A stretch of 64,000 nucleotides of DNA, from the NCBI GenBank assembly GCA_965217265.1, contig CBDCHP010000011.1:992001-1056000 (forward strand), written 5' to 3'. This document shows, one piece after another, positions 1-9,579 of the stretch; the first letter of the stretch is position 1, and each line of letters opens with the position of its first letter. A program made the position numbers and the translations under genes. Below the pieces are notes generated by a model. The model was not told where the DNA came from and made no database searches. It worked only from the letters and a program-made list of their open reading frames with translations. This DNA is from JAGRGG01 sp965217265 (GTDB taxonomy: Bacteria; Pseudomonadota; Alphaproteobacteria; Geminicoccales; Geminicoccaceae).

Positions 1-1567
1 GGTCGAGGTCGTGGCGCAGCACGCCCGCGGCCTTGAGTGCCCGCAACGCGCGGGGGAAGTGGGGGGCCGCGCGCAGGGCCGCCATGAAGCCCGGCCGGTC
101 GGCGACGAACGCGCCGGCGGCGTGGAAGCGGCTCTTGCCGGTCAGGCGCTGGCTCGCCTTCTTCGCACCGCGCCTTGCTTGGTAGACGCCGTAGCCCAGG
201 AGGTTGCGCGGCAGGTGTTGCCAGGCGTTGGACGCCGTGTAGCCGTCGGCCGTCGGCAGCGCCGCCAGGGCCGGGCAGCGCTCGGTCAGCACCGCCCGGT
301 GCCAGCGGGTGAAGACGGTGCGCCAGGGCGGCATTCGCATGCCCGCCTCGGCGACGTCGCGGTCGAAGAACGGTGCCGCCACGTCGAGGCCCATGTTGAC
401 GTAGTTGGAATAGATGCGCCCGATCAGGTCCTGCGCGCGCAAGTAGAGGCTGATGCGGTTGTAGGTGACATTGTTGGTCGGGCCGCGCGCGGCCTCGAAC
501 CGGGCGATCGAATACGCCGGCAGCGCGTCGAAGTCTCCGGCCGCCGCCGGCGCGAAGTCGTCCCGCGACCACGGGACCGGCGACACCCGCAGGGCGTAGA
601 AGCGCGCGAAGTCGACCCGTTCGACGCCGTAGAACGGGAAGTCGTGCACGCTGTGCTGGTCCTTGAACAGTTCGCCCGCGGCGCTGTGCACCATCACCTC
701 GGCCCCCCGCGCCAAGCGCGCCCGCGCGTGGCCGTGGTCGCGGTGGAAGCGGCGCAGGTCGGTGAGGCCGTCGCCGGCGAGGAAGACCGCGTCGAGGTCG
801 TCGTTCAGGCGGCTCAAATCCTGCTCGTACAGGTGGAACGGGCGGTTGAGCGCCGCCGCCACGCGCGCGGCGATCGTCGTGTCGGCGGTGCCGGGCAGGC
901 CCGACATGGCGGCCTCGAAGGCGGCGCCCGACTCGCGCATCAGGCAGGCGACGAGGCGGCTGTCGAAGCCTCCCGTCACGTCGACGCTCGCCCGCCGCCC
1001 GTCGAGCGAGCGGACGAGGTCGCGGACGGCGTCGGCGACGACCGCCTCGGGCGGCACCTCGGGCACGGCGTCGAGCGCCTTCTCGGCGAGCGCCGGCGGG
1101 CAACCTGGGGCCAGGGTCAGCACCCCGTCGTGGGCGAGGCGGCGCACGCCAGCGACGAGGGTCTGCGTGTCGAAGATCGTGCCGTGGGCGAGGTACTCGA
1201 CCGCCTTGTCGCGCCGCAACGCGCCGGCGTTCAGGCCCCGGTCGGCGAGCAGGTCGAGAAAGCCGGTCGAGGCGCCGCGGCCGTCGTAGTAGACCTGATA
1301 GAGGCCGGCGTGATCGACCGCGACCTGCCACGTGCCCGCGTCGGCGTCGTGGACGAACAGCCCGTAGACGCCGCGTAGCGCCGCGACGGCCCGCGCGAGC
1401 GGCACCGTTTCGAGGTGCCGGGCGAGCACGGCGACGCTCTTGGCCCCCGCGGCGTGGCCGGACAAATAGAGGTGCCCCTTCCACCCGAGTGTGAAGCGCG
1501 GGCCCTGAAACCATCGCAAACCCGCCTCGGCCGTGGCGCCCGGCGGGGTCGTCGCATCGATGCGCAT
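1..1567 (-). CDS. Asparagine synthase-related protein (partial, C-terminus outside window)
   Basis: The open frame runs from an ATG at 1567 past the left edge, giving at least 522 residues. The ATP-pyrophosphatase signature of the asparagine synthetase family is visible as VDVTGGFDSRL near residue 195, in a domain that should adenylate a carboxylate and amidate it. The N-terminal ~130 residues look like the remains of the glutamine amidotransferase domain, but the protein starts MRIDATTPPG and has no Cys at position 2, so it should not hydrolyse glutamine by the usual Ntn mechanism. Such relatives often act in lasso-peptide, polysaccharide or natural-product modification rather than bulk asparagine synthesis. 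Its true neighbours are downstream, outside the window; it is divergent from the MaoC-type gene. Family assignment is good; the substrate is unknown. Confidence 0.8.
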   Translation of the reverse strand, partial: MRIDATTPPGATAEAGLRWFQGPRFTLGWKGHLYLSGHAAGAKSVAVLARHLETVPLARAVAALRGVYGLFVHDADAGTWQVAVDHAGLYQVYYDGRGASTGFLDLLADRGLNAGALRRDKAVEYLAHGTIFDTQTLVAGVRRLAHDGVLTLAPGCPPALAEKALDAVPEVPPEAVVADAVRDLVRSLDGRRASVDVTGGFDSRLVACLMRESGAAFEAAMSGLPGTADTTIAARVAAALNRPFHLYEQDLSRLNDDLDAVFLAGDGLTDLRRFHRDHGHARARLARGAEVMVHSAAGELFKDQHSVHDFPFYGVERVDFARFYALRVSPVPWSRDDFAPAAAGDFDALPAYSIARFEAARGPTNNVTYNRISLYLRAQDLIGRIYSNYVNMGLDVAAPFFDRDVAEAGMRMPPWRTVFTRWHRAVLTERCPALAALPTADGYTASNAWQHLPRNLLGYGVYQARRGAKKASQRLTGKSRFHAAGAFVADRPGFMAALRAAPHFPRALRALKAAGVLRHDLD

Positions 1568-1767
1568 GTCGTGATCAAATTCTTCGAGTTATACGGGCGG
1601 CTGGAAATGCTAGCATTCAGGCGACGATGCGGTTCCAAGGTACAAGAAGAGAAGCAAGAGGCGCGAACGATTATCGCCTCGGCGCCGCCACGGGAAACGG
1701 TGACGGGGCGCGGCGCGTGTTCTAAGACCGAACGCGCCACCGCAGCCCGAGCGAGGTTTTCCGCCGG

Positions 1768-2622
1768 ATGAAGCCTAAGACCCTGGACGAGGACGTCCTG
1801 CGCCGCTGGATCGGCAAGGCCGAGCGCCGGCGCGACGTTCTCGACCCGCGGCCGGCCCGCTTGATGCAAGCCCTCCTCGGCCGCGGAGCGACGGCCGCAC
1901 CCGGCGACGGCCTGCCGCCGCTCTGGCACTGGCTCTACTTCCCGACCGAGGCCCCGCCGGGCGCGCTCGGGCGCGACGGCCTGCCGGAACTGGGCGGGTT
2001 CCTGCCCCCGGTGGCGCTGCCGCGGCGCATGTGGGCGGGCGGGCGCTTCGCGTTCGAGCGCCCGCTTCGCCTCGGCGAGACGGTCGAGAAGGTCTCGACG
2101 ATCAAGGACGTCGTCGTCAAGGCGGGCAGGAGCGGTCGCCTGTGCTTCGTGACGGTGCGGCACGCGCTCCACGTCGGGCAGGAACCTTGCCTGTCCGAGG
2201 AGCACGACATCGTCTACCGCGAGGCGCTCAAGGGCGAGGCACCGGCCCCGCCGCCGCCCGAGGCACCGTCCGACGCCGAGTGGCAACGCACGGTCGAGCC
2301 GAGTCCGGTCGTCCTGTTTCGCTACTCGGCCCTCACCTACAACGGCCACCGCATCCACTACGATCGCGACTACTGCCGCGACGCCGAGGGCTACCCCGGC
2401 CTCGTCGTGCACGGGCCGCTGACGGCAACGCTCCTCGTCGACCTCGCGCTGACGCACGAACCGACGCGGCGGGTCACGGCCTACGAGTTCCGCGCCGTCG
2501 GCCCCCTCTTCGATACAGCACCGTTCGTGCTGGCGGGGCGGCGCGAGGGCGACGTCGCGCACCTCTGGGCAAGCGACCCGGCCGGACGCTTGGCGATGAC
2601 GGCGAGGGCGGTGCTGGCGTGA
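1768..2622 (+). CDS. MaoC-type hydratase/dehydratase (FAS1-like dehydratase plus MaoC domain)
   Basis: This 284-residue protein has a double hot-dog layout. Residues 1-145 resemble the FAS1-like N-terminal dehydratase domain, and residues 170-284 carry the hydratase-2 motif FRYSALTYNGHRIHYD (184-199), whose Asn and His are the usual catalytic positions. Sequence and length match the mesaconyl-C4-CoA / 3-methylfumaryl-CoA hydratase group, which hydrates or dehydrates CoA thioesters in the cytoplasm. No other gene of that pathway is adjacent: the gene stands alone, divergent from the asparagine-synthase-like gene and convergent with the TadD-like gene. The ATG at 1768 has a GAGG sequence about 12 bases upstream. 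The family is clear; the acyl-CoA substrate is not. Confidence 0.85.
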   Translation: MKPKTLDEDVLRRWIGKAERRRDVLDPRPARLMQALLGRGATAAPGDGLPPLWHWLYFPTEAPPGALGRDGLPELGGFLPPVALPRRMWAGGRFAFERPLRLGETVEKVSTIKDVVVKAGRSGRLCFVTVRHALHVGQEPCLSEEHDIVYREALKGEAPAPPPPEAPSDAEWQRTVEPSPVVLFRYSALTYNGHRIHYDRDYCRDAEGYPGLVVHGPLTATLLVDLALTHEPTRRVTAYEFRAVGPLFDTAPFVLAGRREGDVAHLWASDPAGRLAMTARAVLA

Positions 2623-2628
2623 GAGTGG

Positions 2629-2731
2629 ACGCTTCAGTGCCTCGCATTGCGAGGCAGGCTGACGCGCGGTCTTCTTTTCTTCTTTTTTGCGAGTGTTAGC
2701 GTGTGAGGCTGGCCCCAACGCCGAGGGCTGG
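2629..2731. repeat. Partial, diverged copy of the ~145-bp palindromic intergenic repeat
   Basis: The copy starts seven bases after the MaoC-type stop codon. It keeps the degraded arm tip (GGACGCTTC), the pyrimidine/T tract at 2671-2689 and the central GAGGCTGGCC / GGCTGGCC pair, but loses the right arm where the TadD-like reading frame ends. A local hairpin CTCGCATTGCGAG precedes the T tract, so it may still terminate transcription of the upstream gene. Confidence 0.6.
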
Positions 2732-2732
2732 C

Positions 2733-3995
2733 CTACAGGCGCACGGGTCGGCACGCGCCGGCTTGCAGCGCCGCGCAGGCCGCGCCCGCCCCGGTCTCGC
2801 TCGGGAAGGGGCCGATGAGCAGGCGGGCCCCACCCGCCAAGCGCCGCAGGCCGCGCACGGCCTCGGGCCATCGTTGCGCGAGGTCGTCCCAGTGCGCGGC
2901 CGCGGCGTCGGCGTCGGCGAAGCGGCCGAGGTCGATGACCCAGGCGCCGCCGTCCGGTTCGCCCAGCGCCATCCCGGCGGCGCCCGCGGCGACGTCGAGG
3001 GCGGGCGGCGCGGCCGCGGCGGGCTGCGGCGCCGCCGATGCCGGTCGCGGCCGCGGCGCCGCCGTCGTCATCAACGGCTGCGGCTGCGGGCTTCTCCTAG
3101 CCGCCGTCGGCGGCTGCGGGCTCTTGGCCACCGTTAATAGTTGCTGTTGTGGACGCGTTGTCACCGAGACCGGTGGTGCTGCCGCGGGCGACGGGGCGGG
3201 CCCGTCCTTCAGCGCCTGGAAATAGGCGAGGTTCGTCTCGACCGCCTCCTGGCCCAGGTCGATCCGGCCGATCCGTTCCGCCGCCGCCATATCGCCCGCC
3301 AGCGCGTGGGCGATCGCCAGGTTCTGGCGGACGCGCGCGCTGCTGTCGGCGCCGTCGGCGAGCGGTTGCAAGACCTCGATGCCGCCTTGGGTGTCGCCGG
3401 CGAGCGCCAGCGAGAGGCCGTAATTCGTGCGCAGCGGCACCGAGGCCGGGTCGATGCGAAGCCCGTGCCGGTACAGCTTGAGCGCGTCGTCGTGCCGGCC
3501 GAGCAGGTCGTGCGCGACGCCCAGGAGGTTGATTAGTTCGACGTCGTCCGGATGGCGCGCCAGCAACGGTTCGAGCCGCGGCACGACCGTCTCCGGCCGG
3601 ACCGTGGTCAGCATCGCCTTGGCGTAGAGCTTGGCGGCGGGGAGCGAGCCGGGCTCGCGCTCCAAGACGCCCGCCGCCGCCTTGGCCGCCGCCGCCGGCT
3701 GGCCCCTGGCGAGCACCGCGTCGCCGAACAGGAGCGCGATCTCACCGTTCTTGGGGTTGAGTTCGTGGGCTTGGCCGTAAAAGCCGGCGGCGACGCCGAC
3801 CTCCCCGCCGGCCTTGGCGCCCTCGGCCATGCGCAAAAGCTGCGCCGTCTGGTCGTCGACGTCGCTCGGGCCGACCTTGTGCGCCCCCCCCGGCGGCGGC
3901 AGGTCTTCAAGGCCGCTGCCGGCACAGCCGCCCAAGAGCAGCCCGACGGCCGCCAGGACCAACGGCAACCGTCTTCCCAGCACCTTCAACGTCAT
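2733..3995 (-). CDS. TadD-like TPR lipoprotein with C-terminal SPOR domain
   Basis: With the ATG at 3995 the protein has 420 residues. It begins with a lipoprotein signal peptide whose lipobox LLLGGC places the lipidated Cys at residue 24. Residues ~50-255 are tetratricopeptide repeats closely resembling TadD, the pilotin-like TPR protein of Flp/Tad pilus assembly (for example the stretch RQNLAIAHALAGDMAAAERI). A Pro/Ala/Gln-rich linker (~260-345) leads to a C-terminal SPOR-like domain (~345-420), which usually binds denuded septal peptidoglycan. The TadD-SPOR combination is unusual, and no tad genes are in the window. The start at 3995 has AGGA eight bases upstream; in-frame ATGs at 4019 and 4106 have poorer sites and make the signal peptide too long. 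Confidence 0.8.
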   Translation of the reverse strand: MTLKVLGRRLPLVLAAVGLLLGGCAGSGLEDLPPPGGAHKVGPSDVDDQTAQLLRMAEGAKAGGEVGVAAGFYGQAHELNPKNGEIALLFGDAVLARGQPAAAAKAAAGVLEREPGSLPAAKLYAKAMLTTVRPETVVPRLEPLLARHPDDVELINLLGVAHDLLGRHDDALKLYRHGLRIDPASVPLRTNYGLSLALAGDTQGGIEVLQPLADGADSSARVRQNLAIAHALAGDMAAAERIGRIDLGQEAVETNLAYFQALKDGPAPSPAAAPPVSVTTRPQQQLLTVAKSPQPPTAARRSPQPQPLMTTAAPRPRPASAAPQPAAAAPPALDVAAGAAGMALGEPDGGAWVIDLGRFADADAAAAHWDDLAQRWPEAVRGLRRLAGGARLLIGPFPSETGAGAACAALQAGACRPVRL

Positions 3996-4102
3996 CGGCG
4001 ATGTCCTGCTCGGTCTCATGGAGCGCACTCTTAGGTCGATTACCCTTAACCTCATGTTAAGCCCGATCGGGCGGCCCCGGCGCAGGCACGCCTCGCCGGG
4101 CG

Positions 4103-5257
4103 TCAAGGCAGCGAGAGGCGGCCCAGCTTGGCCGGACGCACAGCGCCGGTGACTTCGGGCACGTTGCCGGGCTGATCGGTGATGAAGAGGGCGGCGAGAA
4201 GGGCGAACGCCATCGCCTCCTTCAGGTCGGGATCGACCCCCCGCGCGCGCGTGTCGGCCACGGGCAAGGGGTCTAGATGGTGCGCGAGGCGCCGGACGAG
4301 GTGCGGGTTGGCGGCCCCGCCGCCGCTGACGTAGGCGTGCCCGATCGAGCGGACCGGCGCCACGTGACGCCGATACGCGTCGCCGACGGCCCAGGCGGCG
4401 AGTTCGCTCGCCGTCGCGACGAGGTCCCGCCAGTCGGCCGACGTGTCCGGTGGACGCTCTCGCAGCAGCCGCTCGACGAACGCCTCGCCGTACTCTTCGC
4501 GGCCGCAGGAGCGGGGCGGCGACAGGGCGTAGTAGGGGTCGGCCCGCAGGCGCCCGAGGAGGGCCGCGTCGATCGTGCCGGCCGCCGCGATCCGCCCGTC
4601 CCGGTCGAAGCCCTCCGCCCCGCCGCTCATCCGGCGCACCAGCAGGTCGATCGGCATGTTGGCCGGGCCGCAGTCGAAGGCGATCAGCGCCTCGTCGGGG
4701 CGCTCGCGGGGGGGAACGGCGGTGAAGTTGGCGATGCCGCCCAAATTGAGCGCCAGGACGCCGACGCCCGCCTCGGCGAGGACGAGCCGGTCGAAGATCG
4801 GCACGAGCGGCGCGCCGCAGCCGCCGGCGACGATGTCGGCGCGGCGAAAGTCGGCGACGACGGGGCAGCTTAAGCGCTGCGCGACGAAGGCGGCTTCGCC
4901 CAACTGCAAGGTGGTGACCTTGTGCGCGTGGTAGACCGTCTGCCCGTGCGAGCCGACGAGGTCGGGGGCGAGGCCGCGCCCGGCGCAGAAAGCGTCGAGC
5001 GCGTCGGCGAACCAGCGCCCCACCTCCATGTCGAGCCGCGCCGCCTCGGCCGCGGACATCGCCCGCGCGTCGACGTCGAGCGCCCGGCGCAGATCGGCCG
5101 GCATGGGGACGGTCGCGCCGGCGAGCAGCGTTACCCGCGCGCCCAGCGGCCGCTCGAAGCGGCAGACGGCGATGTCGAGCCCGTCCATCGAGGTGCCCGA
5201 CATCAGCCCGGCAACGACCCAGCTATCGCGCCCGGCCAACGCCGCGAGACTCACCAT
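4103..5257 (-). CDS. anmK: Anhydro-N-acetylmuramic acid kinase
   Basis: AnmK phosphorylates and opens 1,6-anhydro-MurNAc to MurNAc-6-phosphate during peptidoglycan recycling in the cytoplasm. The 384-residue length fits the family. The N-terminal nucleotide-binding motif GLMSGTSMDGLDIAV (17-31) and the FDCGPANMPIDLL motif containing the catalytic Asp are present. NagZ, another recycling enzyme, is encoded at 35.4 kb. The ATG at 5257 follows a 67-base gap after the phosphatidyltransferase gene on the same strand, so the two may be co-transcribed. The function is secure. Confidence 0.95.
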   Translation of the reverse strand: MVSLAALAGRDSWVVAGLMSGTSMDGLDIAVCRFERPLGARVTLLAGATVPMPADLRRALDVDARAMSAAEAARLDMEVGRWFADALDAFCAGRGLAPDLVGSHGQTVYHAHKVTTLQLGEAAFVAQRLSCPVVADFRRADIVAGGCGAPLVPIFDRLVLAEAGVGVLALNLGGIANFTAVPPRERPDEALIAFDCGPANMPIDLLVRRMSGGAEGFDRDGRIAAAGTIDAALLGRLRADPYYALSPPRSCGREEYGEAFVERLLRERPPDTSADWRDLVATASELAAWAVGDAYRRHVAPVRSIGHAYVSGGGAANPHLVRRLAHHLDPLPVADTRARGVDPDLKEAMAFALLAALFITDQPGNVPEVTGAVRPAKLGRLSLP

Positions 5258-5324
5258 CGCGCGCCAATCCTCTCAAAAAACAGCCCCAAGGGCGCGCTTG
5301 ATAGCACGTAATAGCGAAATAGAG

Positions 5325-5957
5325 CTAGGCTTTGCTCAACCTTTGCACGTAGACGGCGTGCGCCAGGGCGTAGGCGAGGAACGATGCGACGGTCAGGACG
5401 CCGACCGCCGGGACGGCGTAGGGCAACACGACCGCCGCCGTCGTCTCGCCGGCGAGCGCTGCGAGGCAGACGAGCCCCAGCCCCATCTGTGCCGCGGTCG
5501 TGACCTTGCCGAGCACCAGGGGCTCGATGCGCCGGACGAAGACGCCGCCCCGGCGGACGACGAGAAGCGCGCCGAAGACCAGTAGCAGGTCGCGGCCGAG
5601 GATGACGGCGACGAGCCAGCGCGGCACGACCGCCTCGTCGGCGACGCCGAGGTAGAGGGCACCCAAGAGCAGCTTGTCGGCGATCGGGTCGAGCGCGGCG
5701 CCGAGCGTCGTGCAGGACCCGGTCCGGCGGGCGAGCCAACCGTCGATCGCGTCCGACGCCACGGCCAGGAGCAGGAGGACGAAGGCAGCAGCGAAGCTGT
5801 TGCTTGAGAGCAAGAACAGCAGCGGAAATGCCGCGAGGAGGCGCAGGCCGGTGAGCAGGTTCGGTAGGTGGGGAAGGGTCAGTCGAAAACCGAGCGCGGC
5901 GGCTCGGGCGAGCGTTCCCAAGGATCGTCTCGAACCCCCGCCCGCCGCAAGCGCCAT
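5325..5957 (-). CDS. CDP-alcohol phosphatidyltransferase family protein
   Basis: This is an integral membrane enzyme of about 190-210 residues with several hydrophobic segments. It has the complete CDP-alcohol signature: Asp69, Asp72-Gly73, Ala76-Arg77, Gly86, Asp90 and Asp94 (numbered from the ATG at 5957). The family transfers a phosphatidyl group from CDP-diacylglycerol to an alcohol; whether the acceptor here is glycerol-3-phosphate (PgsA-like) or another alcohol cannot be read from the sequence. The ATG at 5957 overlaps the upstream DUF2066 gene by 79 bases. Homology really begins around residue 26, so a TTG at 5921, or a CTG at 5883 overlapping the upstream TGA, are realistic alternative starts. 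Confidence 0.85.
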   Translation of the reverse strand: MALAAGGGSRRSLGTLARAAALGFRLTLPHLPNLLTGLRLLAAFPLLFLLSSNSFAAAFVLLLLAVASDAIDGWLARRTGSCTTLGAALDPIADKLLLGALYLGVADEAVVPRWLVAVILGRDLLLVFGALLVVRRGGVFVRRIEPLVLGKVTTAAQMGLGLVCLAALAGETTAAVVLPYAVPAVGVLTVASFLAYALAHAVYVQRLSKA

Positions 5958-7006
5958 TCGTTTGCCTCCTGCGACACCCGCATCCCGTTCGCGCCGAGCG
6001 CGTCGAACAGGGCCTCGCGCCCGCCGATGTAACGGAGTTCGAGCGTCGCTTCTCGCTGCGACAGGCGCCGAACGACGGTCTCGCGAACCTCGGGCAGGCT
6101 TTCCATCCCCTGTCTAACCTGCACCCAGTCGCTTAAACCCGCAAGCGGCACCCGCAACGAAACCGTCGCCAGATTGTCGAGGCGCACCAAGTTGTCGTCC
6201 TGCCAGTCCTTTTCGAGCGCGTTCGCCGCCGCGTTCGCCGCCTGGGCGTAGACGTCGCCCCGATCAGCGACGAAGCGCCCGCCGAGCGGGGGCGCCGGCC
6301 AGTCGACTGCGCGGGGCAGCGACAGGTCCAGCGCCTCGGGCGCCTCGGCCGGCCCGCTCGGGGTCACGAGTACGACGAGCGCCCCCGCCGCCCCGTGCCG
6401 CTCCGCCAGCCGCCGCAAGGATCCTTCCGCGTCCTCTTGGTAGATCTCGGGGTTCAAGACTGCCTGATCGTTGGCGTCGCCCGACGGTAGACGAACGTCG
6501 AGCAGGCCGATGCCGACGTCGCCGCCGCGCCACGCCGCGCGCCAAGCGTCGGCCGGTCCCCAGAATTCCGGCCCCTGCCCCCGATCGATCGCCGGCACGA
6601 TCAAGAGCGGCTCGGCCGGCCCCAGGACCATCGGCGCCCGGGCGTTCTGCAACGCCTCGTCGATCGCGTCCCGGTCGTAGGTCACGGTGAGCTTGGCGAT
6701 GTAGCGGGTCGCGGCGAGCTGCTCCTCCTCAACGTCGATGCTGCGGACCAGCCGGTTGAGGTCGAGCGAGGCGATGTCGGGCGACCCGCTGCCGCCGCCG
6801 GTGAGTTCGTCCATCAGCCGGACGAGGCCCCTGCGCTGCGCCTCGTCCATCGCCCGCGCGCGCGCGGCCACGGCGTCGCCGGCGGTGACGTCGACGGCGA
6901 TGTCGCGGATCGTGTAGCCGTCGAGCGCCAGCCCGCTGCCGGCGAGCGCCGTCCAGAAGACCGCCGCCAGCAGCGACGATCGGACGAGCCGAATTGCAAT
7001 ACGCAT
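5879..7006 (-). CDS. DUF2066 domain-containing exported protein
   Basis: A 375-residue protein with an N-terminal signal peptide (MRIAIRLVRSSLLAAVFW..., cleavage probably after ALA near residue 28) followed by the DUF2066 domain. The family is common in Rhodospirillales next to a CDP-alcohol phosphatidyltransferase and the purMN genes, exactly as here, but has no established function; an envelope role is plausible. The ATG at 7006 has a strong site, GAGGAA, five bases upstream; the longer in-frame ATG at 7078 would overlap the divergent purM start. The gene is probably the first of an operon with the phosphatidyltransferase. Confidence 0.85.
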   Translation of the reverse strand: MRIAIRLVRSSLLAAVFWTALAGSGLALDGYTIRDIAVDVTAGDAVAARARAMDEAQRRGLVRLMDELTGGGSGSPDIASLDLNRLVRSIDVEEEQLAATRYIAKLTVTYDRDAIDEALQNARAPMVLGPAEPLLIVPAIDRGQGPEFWGPADAWRAAWRGGDVGIGLLDVRLPSGDANDQAVLNPEIYQEDAEGSLRRLAERHGAAGALVVLVTPSGPAEAPEALDLSLPRAVDWPAPPLGGRFVADRGDVYAQAANAAANALEKDWQDDNLVRLDNLATVSLRVPLAGLSDWVQVRQGMESLPEVRETVVRRLSQREATLELRYIGGREALFDALGANGMRVSQEANEWRLRRAGVRDDPWERSPEPPRSVFD

Positions 7007-7077
7007 CGTTTCCTCTAAGCTTCGCGTCCGATCACGGCGGCCCCGGCGCCGCCCGCAACCAAGACTAGCCCCGGCCA

Positions 7078-8141
<1,064 letters not shown>

Positions 8142-8160
<19 letters not shown>

Positions 8161-8762
8161 CCGTCGTCGCCTCGGGTTCGGGCTCGAACCTCCAGGCCCT
8201 GCTCGACGCCGGATCGTGCGCCGCCAAGATCGCGCTTGCCGTCGTCAACGTCCCCGGTGCTATGGCGCTGGACCGCGCTAAGGCCGCCGGCGTGCCCGGC
8301 GTGCTGGTCGACCACCGCGATTATCCGTCGCGCGAGGCCTTCGAGGCCGGCTTGAGCGCGCACCTCGCCCGGCACGGCATCGACCTCGTCTGCCTCGCCG
8401 GGTTCATGCGCGTCTTGACGCCGGGCTTCGTCGGGCGCTGGTCCAATCGCCTCGTCAACATCCATCCCTCGCTCCTGCCGGCCTTCCCCGGCCTCGACAC
8501 GCACGCGCGCGCCCTTCAAGCCGGCGTCCTCCTGCACGGCTGCACCGTCCACCTCGTCCGCCCGGCCCTCGACAGCGGGCCGATCCTCGTCCAGGGTGCC
8601 GTTCGGGTACTGCCGGACGACGACGCGAGGACGTTGGCGGCGCGCGTCCTGCGGGTCGAGCACCGCTGCTACCCACTCGCCCTCGACCTCTACGCACGGG
8701 GGCTGCTCAGGGTCGAGGGCGAGCGGGTCGTCGGGGCGCGGCTGCTAATCGATGAAGAATGA
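8142..8762 (+). CDS. purN: Phosphoribosylglycinamide formyltransferase
   Basis: PurN transfers formyl from 10-formyl-THF to GAR, the third step of purine synthesis. The frame starts at GTG 8142, inside the end of purM with GGCGGGG just upstream, and gives 206 residues. The catalytic triad sits at the same numbers as in E. coli: Asn106 and His108 in NIHPSLLPAFPG, and Asp144 in LDSGPIL. The SGSGSNLQALL phosphate-binding loop is at residues 11-21. The stop TGA at 8760-8762 is the first part of a half-copy of the palindromic repeat. Confidence 0.96.
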
Positions 8763-8820
8763 ACGCTTCGCGTCGGCTGCGCCGGGCTTTTCTTCTTTCT
8801 TTTTTGCAACTTTGGCCGGT
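8760..8820. repeat. Half copy (left arm) of the palindromic intergenic repeat
   Basis: It begins at the purN stop codon (TGAACGCTTCGCGT), continues through a GC-rich segment with local hairpin potential (CGGCTGCGCCG, 8774-8784) and a pyrimidine/T tract at 8788-8805, then breaks off where the reading frame of the converging racemase-like gene ends (stop at 8823). It should act as an intrinsic terminator for purMN. Confidence 0.75.
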
Positions 8821-8822
8821 CG

Positions 8823-9575
8823 CTACGTCCGGCGCCGCATCAGCCGGCCCACGCCCGTCGTTATGTCCTCGACGCCGGCCGAGCGGGCCATCTGCCACGC
8901 CAGCGCCTGATTGCTGCCGACGGCCGGTTTTTGCAGCCGTTCTTCGAGTCCGTCGATGATGTCGAGCGTTCTAAGGTTGGTGCAGGACAAGAAGACCGCC
9001 TCCACCCCGTCGCGCGCGCCCACGTCGAGCGCCGCCGCCTGGACAGAGGCCGGGTCGATGCGTGCCACGCGGGCCTCGACCTCCTCGCCGAACGACACGC
9101 CCTCGCAGACGTTCAGCCCCGCGGCCGCAAAGGCCGCGACGAGCGGCCCGGACACCGCCTCGACGTAGGGCGAGACGAGGCCGATGTTCCTGGCCCCGAG
9201 ACGCTCGAAGGCTGCCACCGCGGCACTCAGGGGCTGCGCGACGTGGCGGACACTGGCCCCCCGCCGGACCAGCGCCTCCACCCGCCCCGTCCCAATCAAG
9301 GTCGTTCCCGACGTGCAGGCGTAGCCGATCGCATCGAAATCGATCGAGGCGGGAAGGAGGCCGACCGCGTCGGCCAGGGTCCCCTCCATCGCGGCGATCG
9401 TCGCGGGCGTCAGCCGGGCGCCGCTCGGCACGCGCGTGACGTAGAGCGCGACGTCCTGGGAGTTGAAGACGCGGCGAAAATCGTGCTCGACCGTCTCGTC
9501 CACCCGCAGCACGACCAAGCCCAGGCTGGCGCGCCGCCCGATCGGGCCGGTGAGGGAATAGGCGGCGCGCTGCAT
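8823..9575 (-). CDS. Asp/Glu-racemase superfamily protein (maleate isomerase / arylmalonate decarboxylase-like)
   Basis: A 250-residue protein of the aspartate/glutamate/hydantoin racemase superfamily. Both catalytic cysteines are visible: Cys87 in GYACTSGT and Cys198 in FLSCTNLRT. This pair is used for proton transfer in maleate cis-trans isomerase and EutA-type proteins. It is the last gene of a three-gene operon, starting four bases after the M24 gene ends. With an ammonia-lyase-like PLP enzyme and an M24 hydrolase upstream, it may isomerise or epimerise an intermediate of an amino-acid derivative. The chemistry class is well supported; the substrate is unknown. Confidence 0.85.
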   Translation of the reverse strand: MQRAAYSLTGPIGRRASLGLVVLRVDETVEHDFRRVFNSQDVALYVTRVPSGARLTPATIAAMEGTLADAVGLLPASIDFDAIGYACTSGTTLIGTGRVEALVRRGASVRHVAQPLSAAVAAFERLGARNIGLVSPYVEAVSGPLVAAFAAAGLNVCEGVSFGEEVEARVARIDPASVQAAALDVGARDGVEAVFLSCTNLRTLDIIDGLEERLQKPAVGSNQALAWQMARSAGVEDITTGVGRLMRRRT

Positions 9576-9579
9576 CGTT

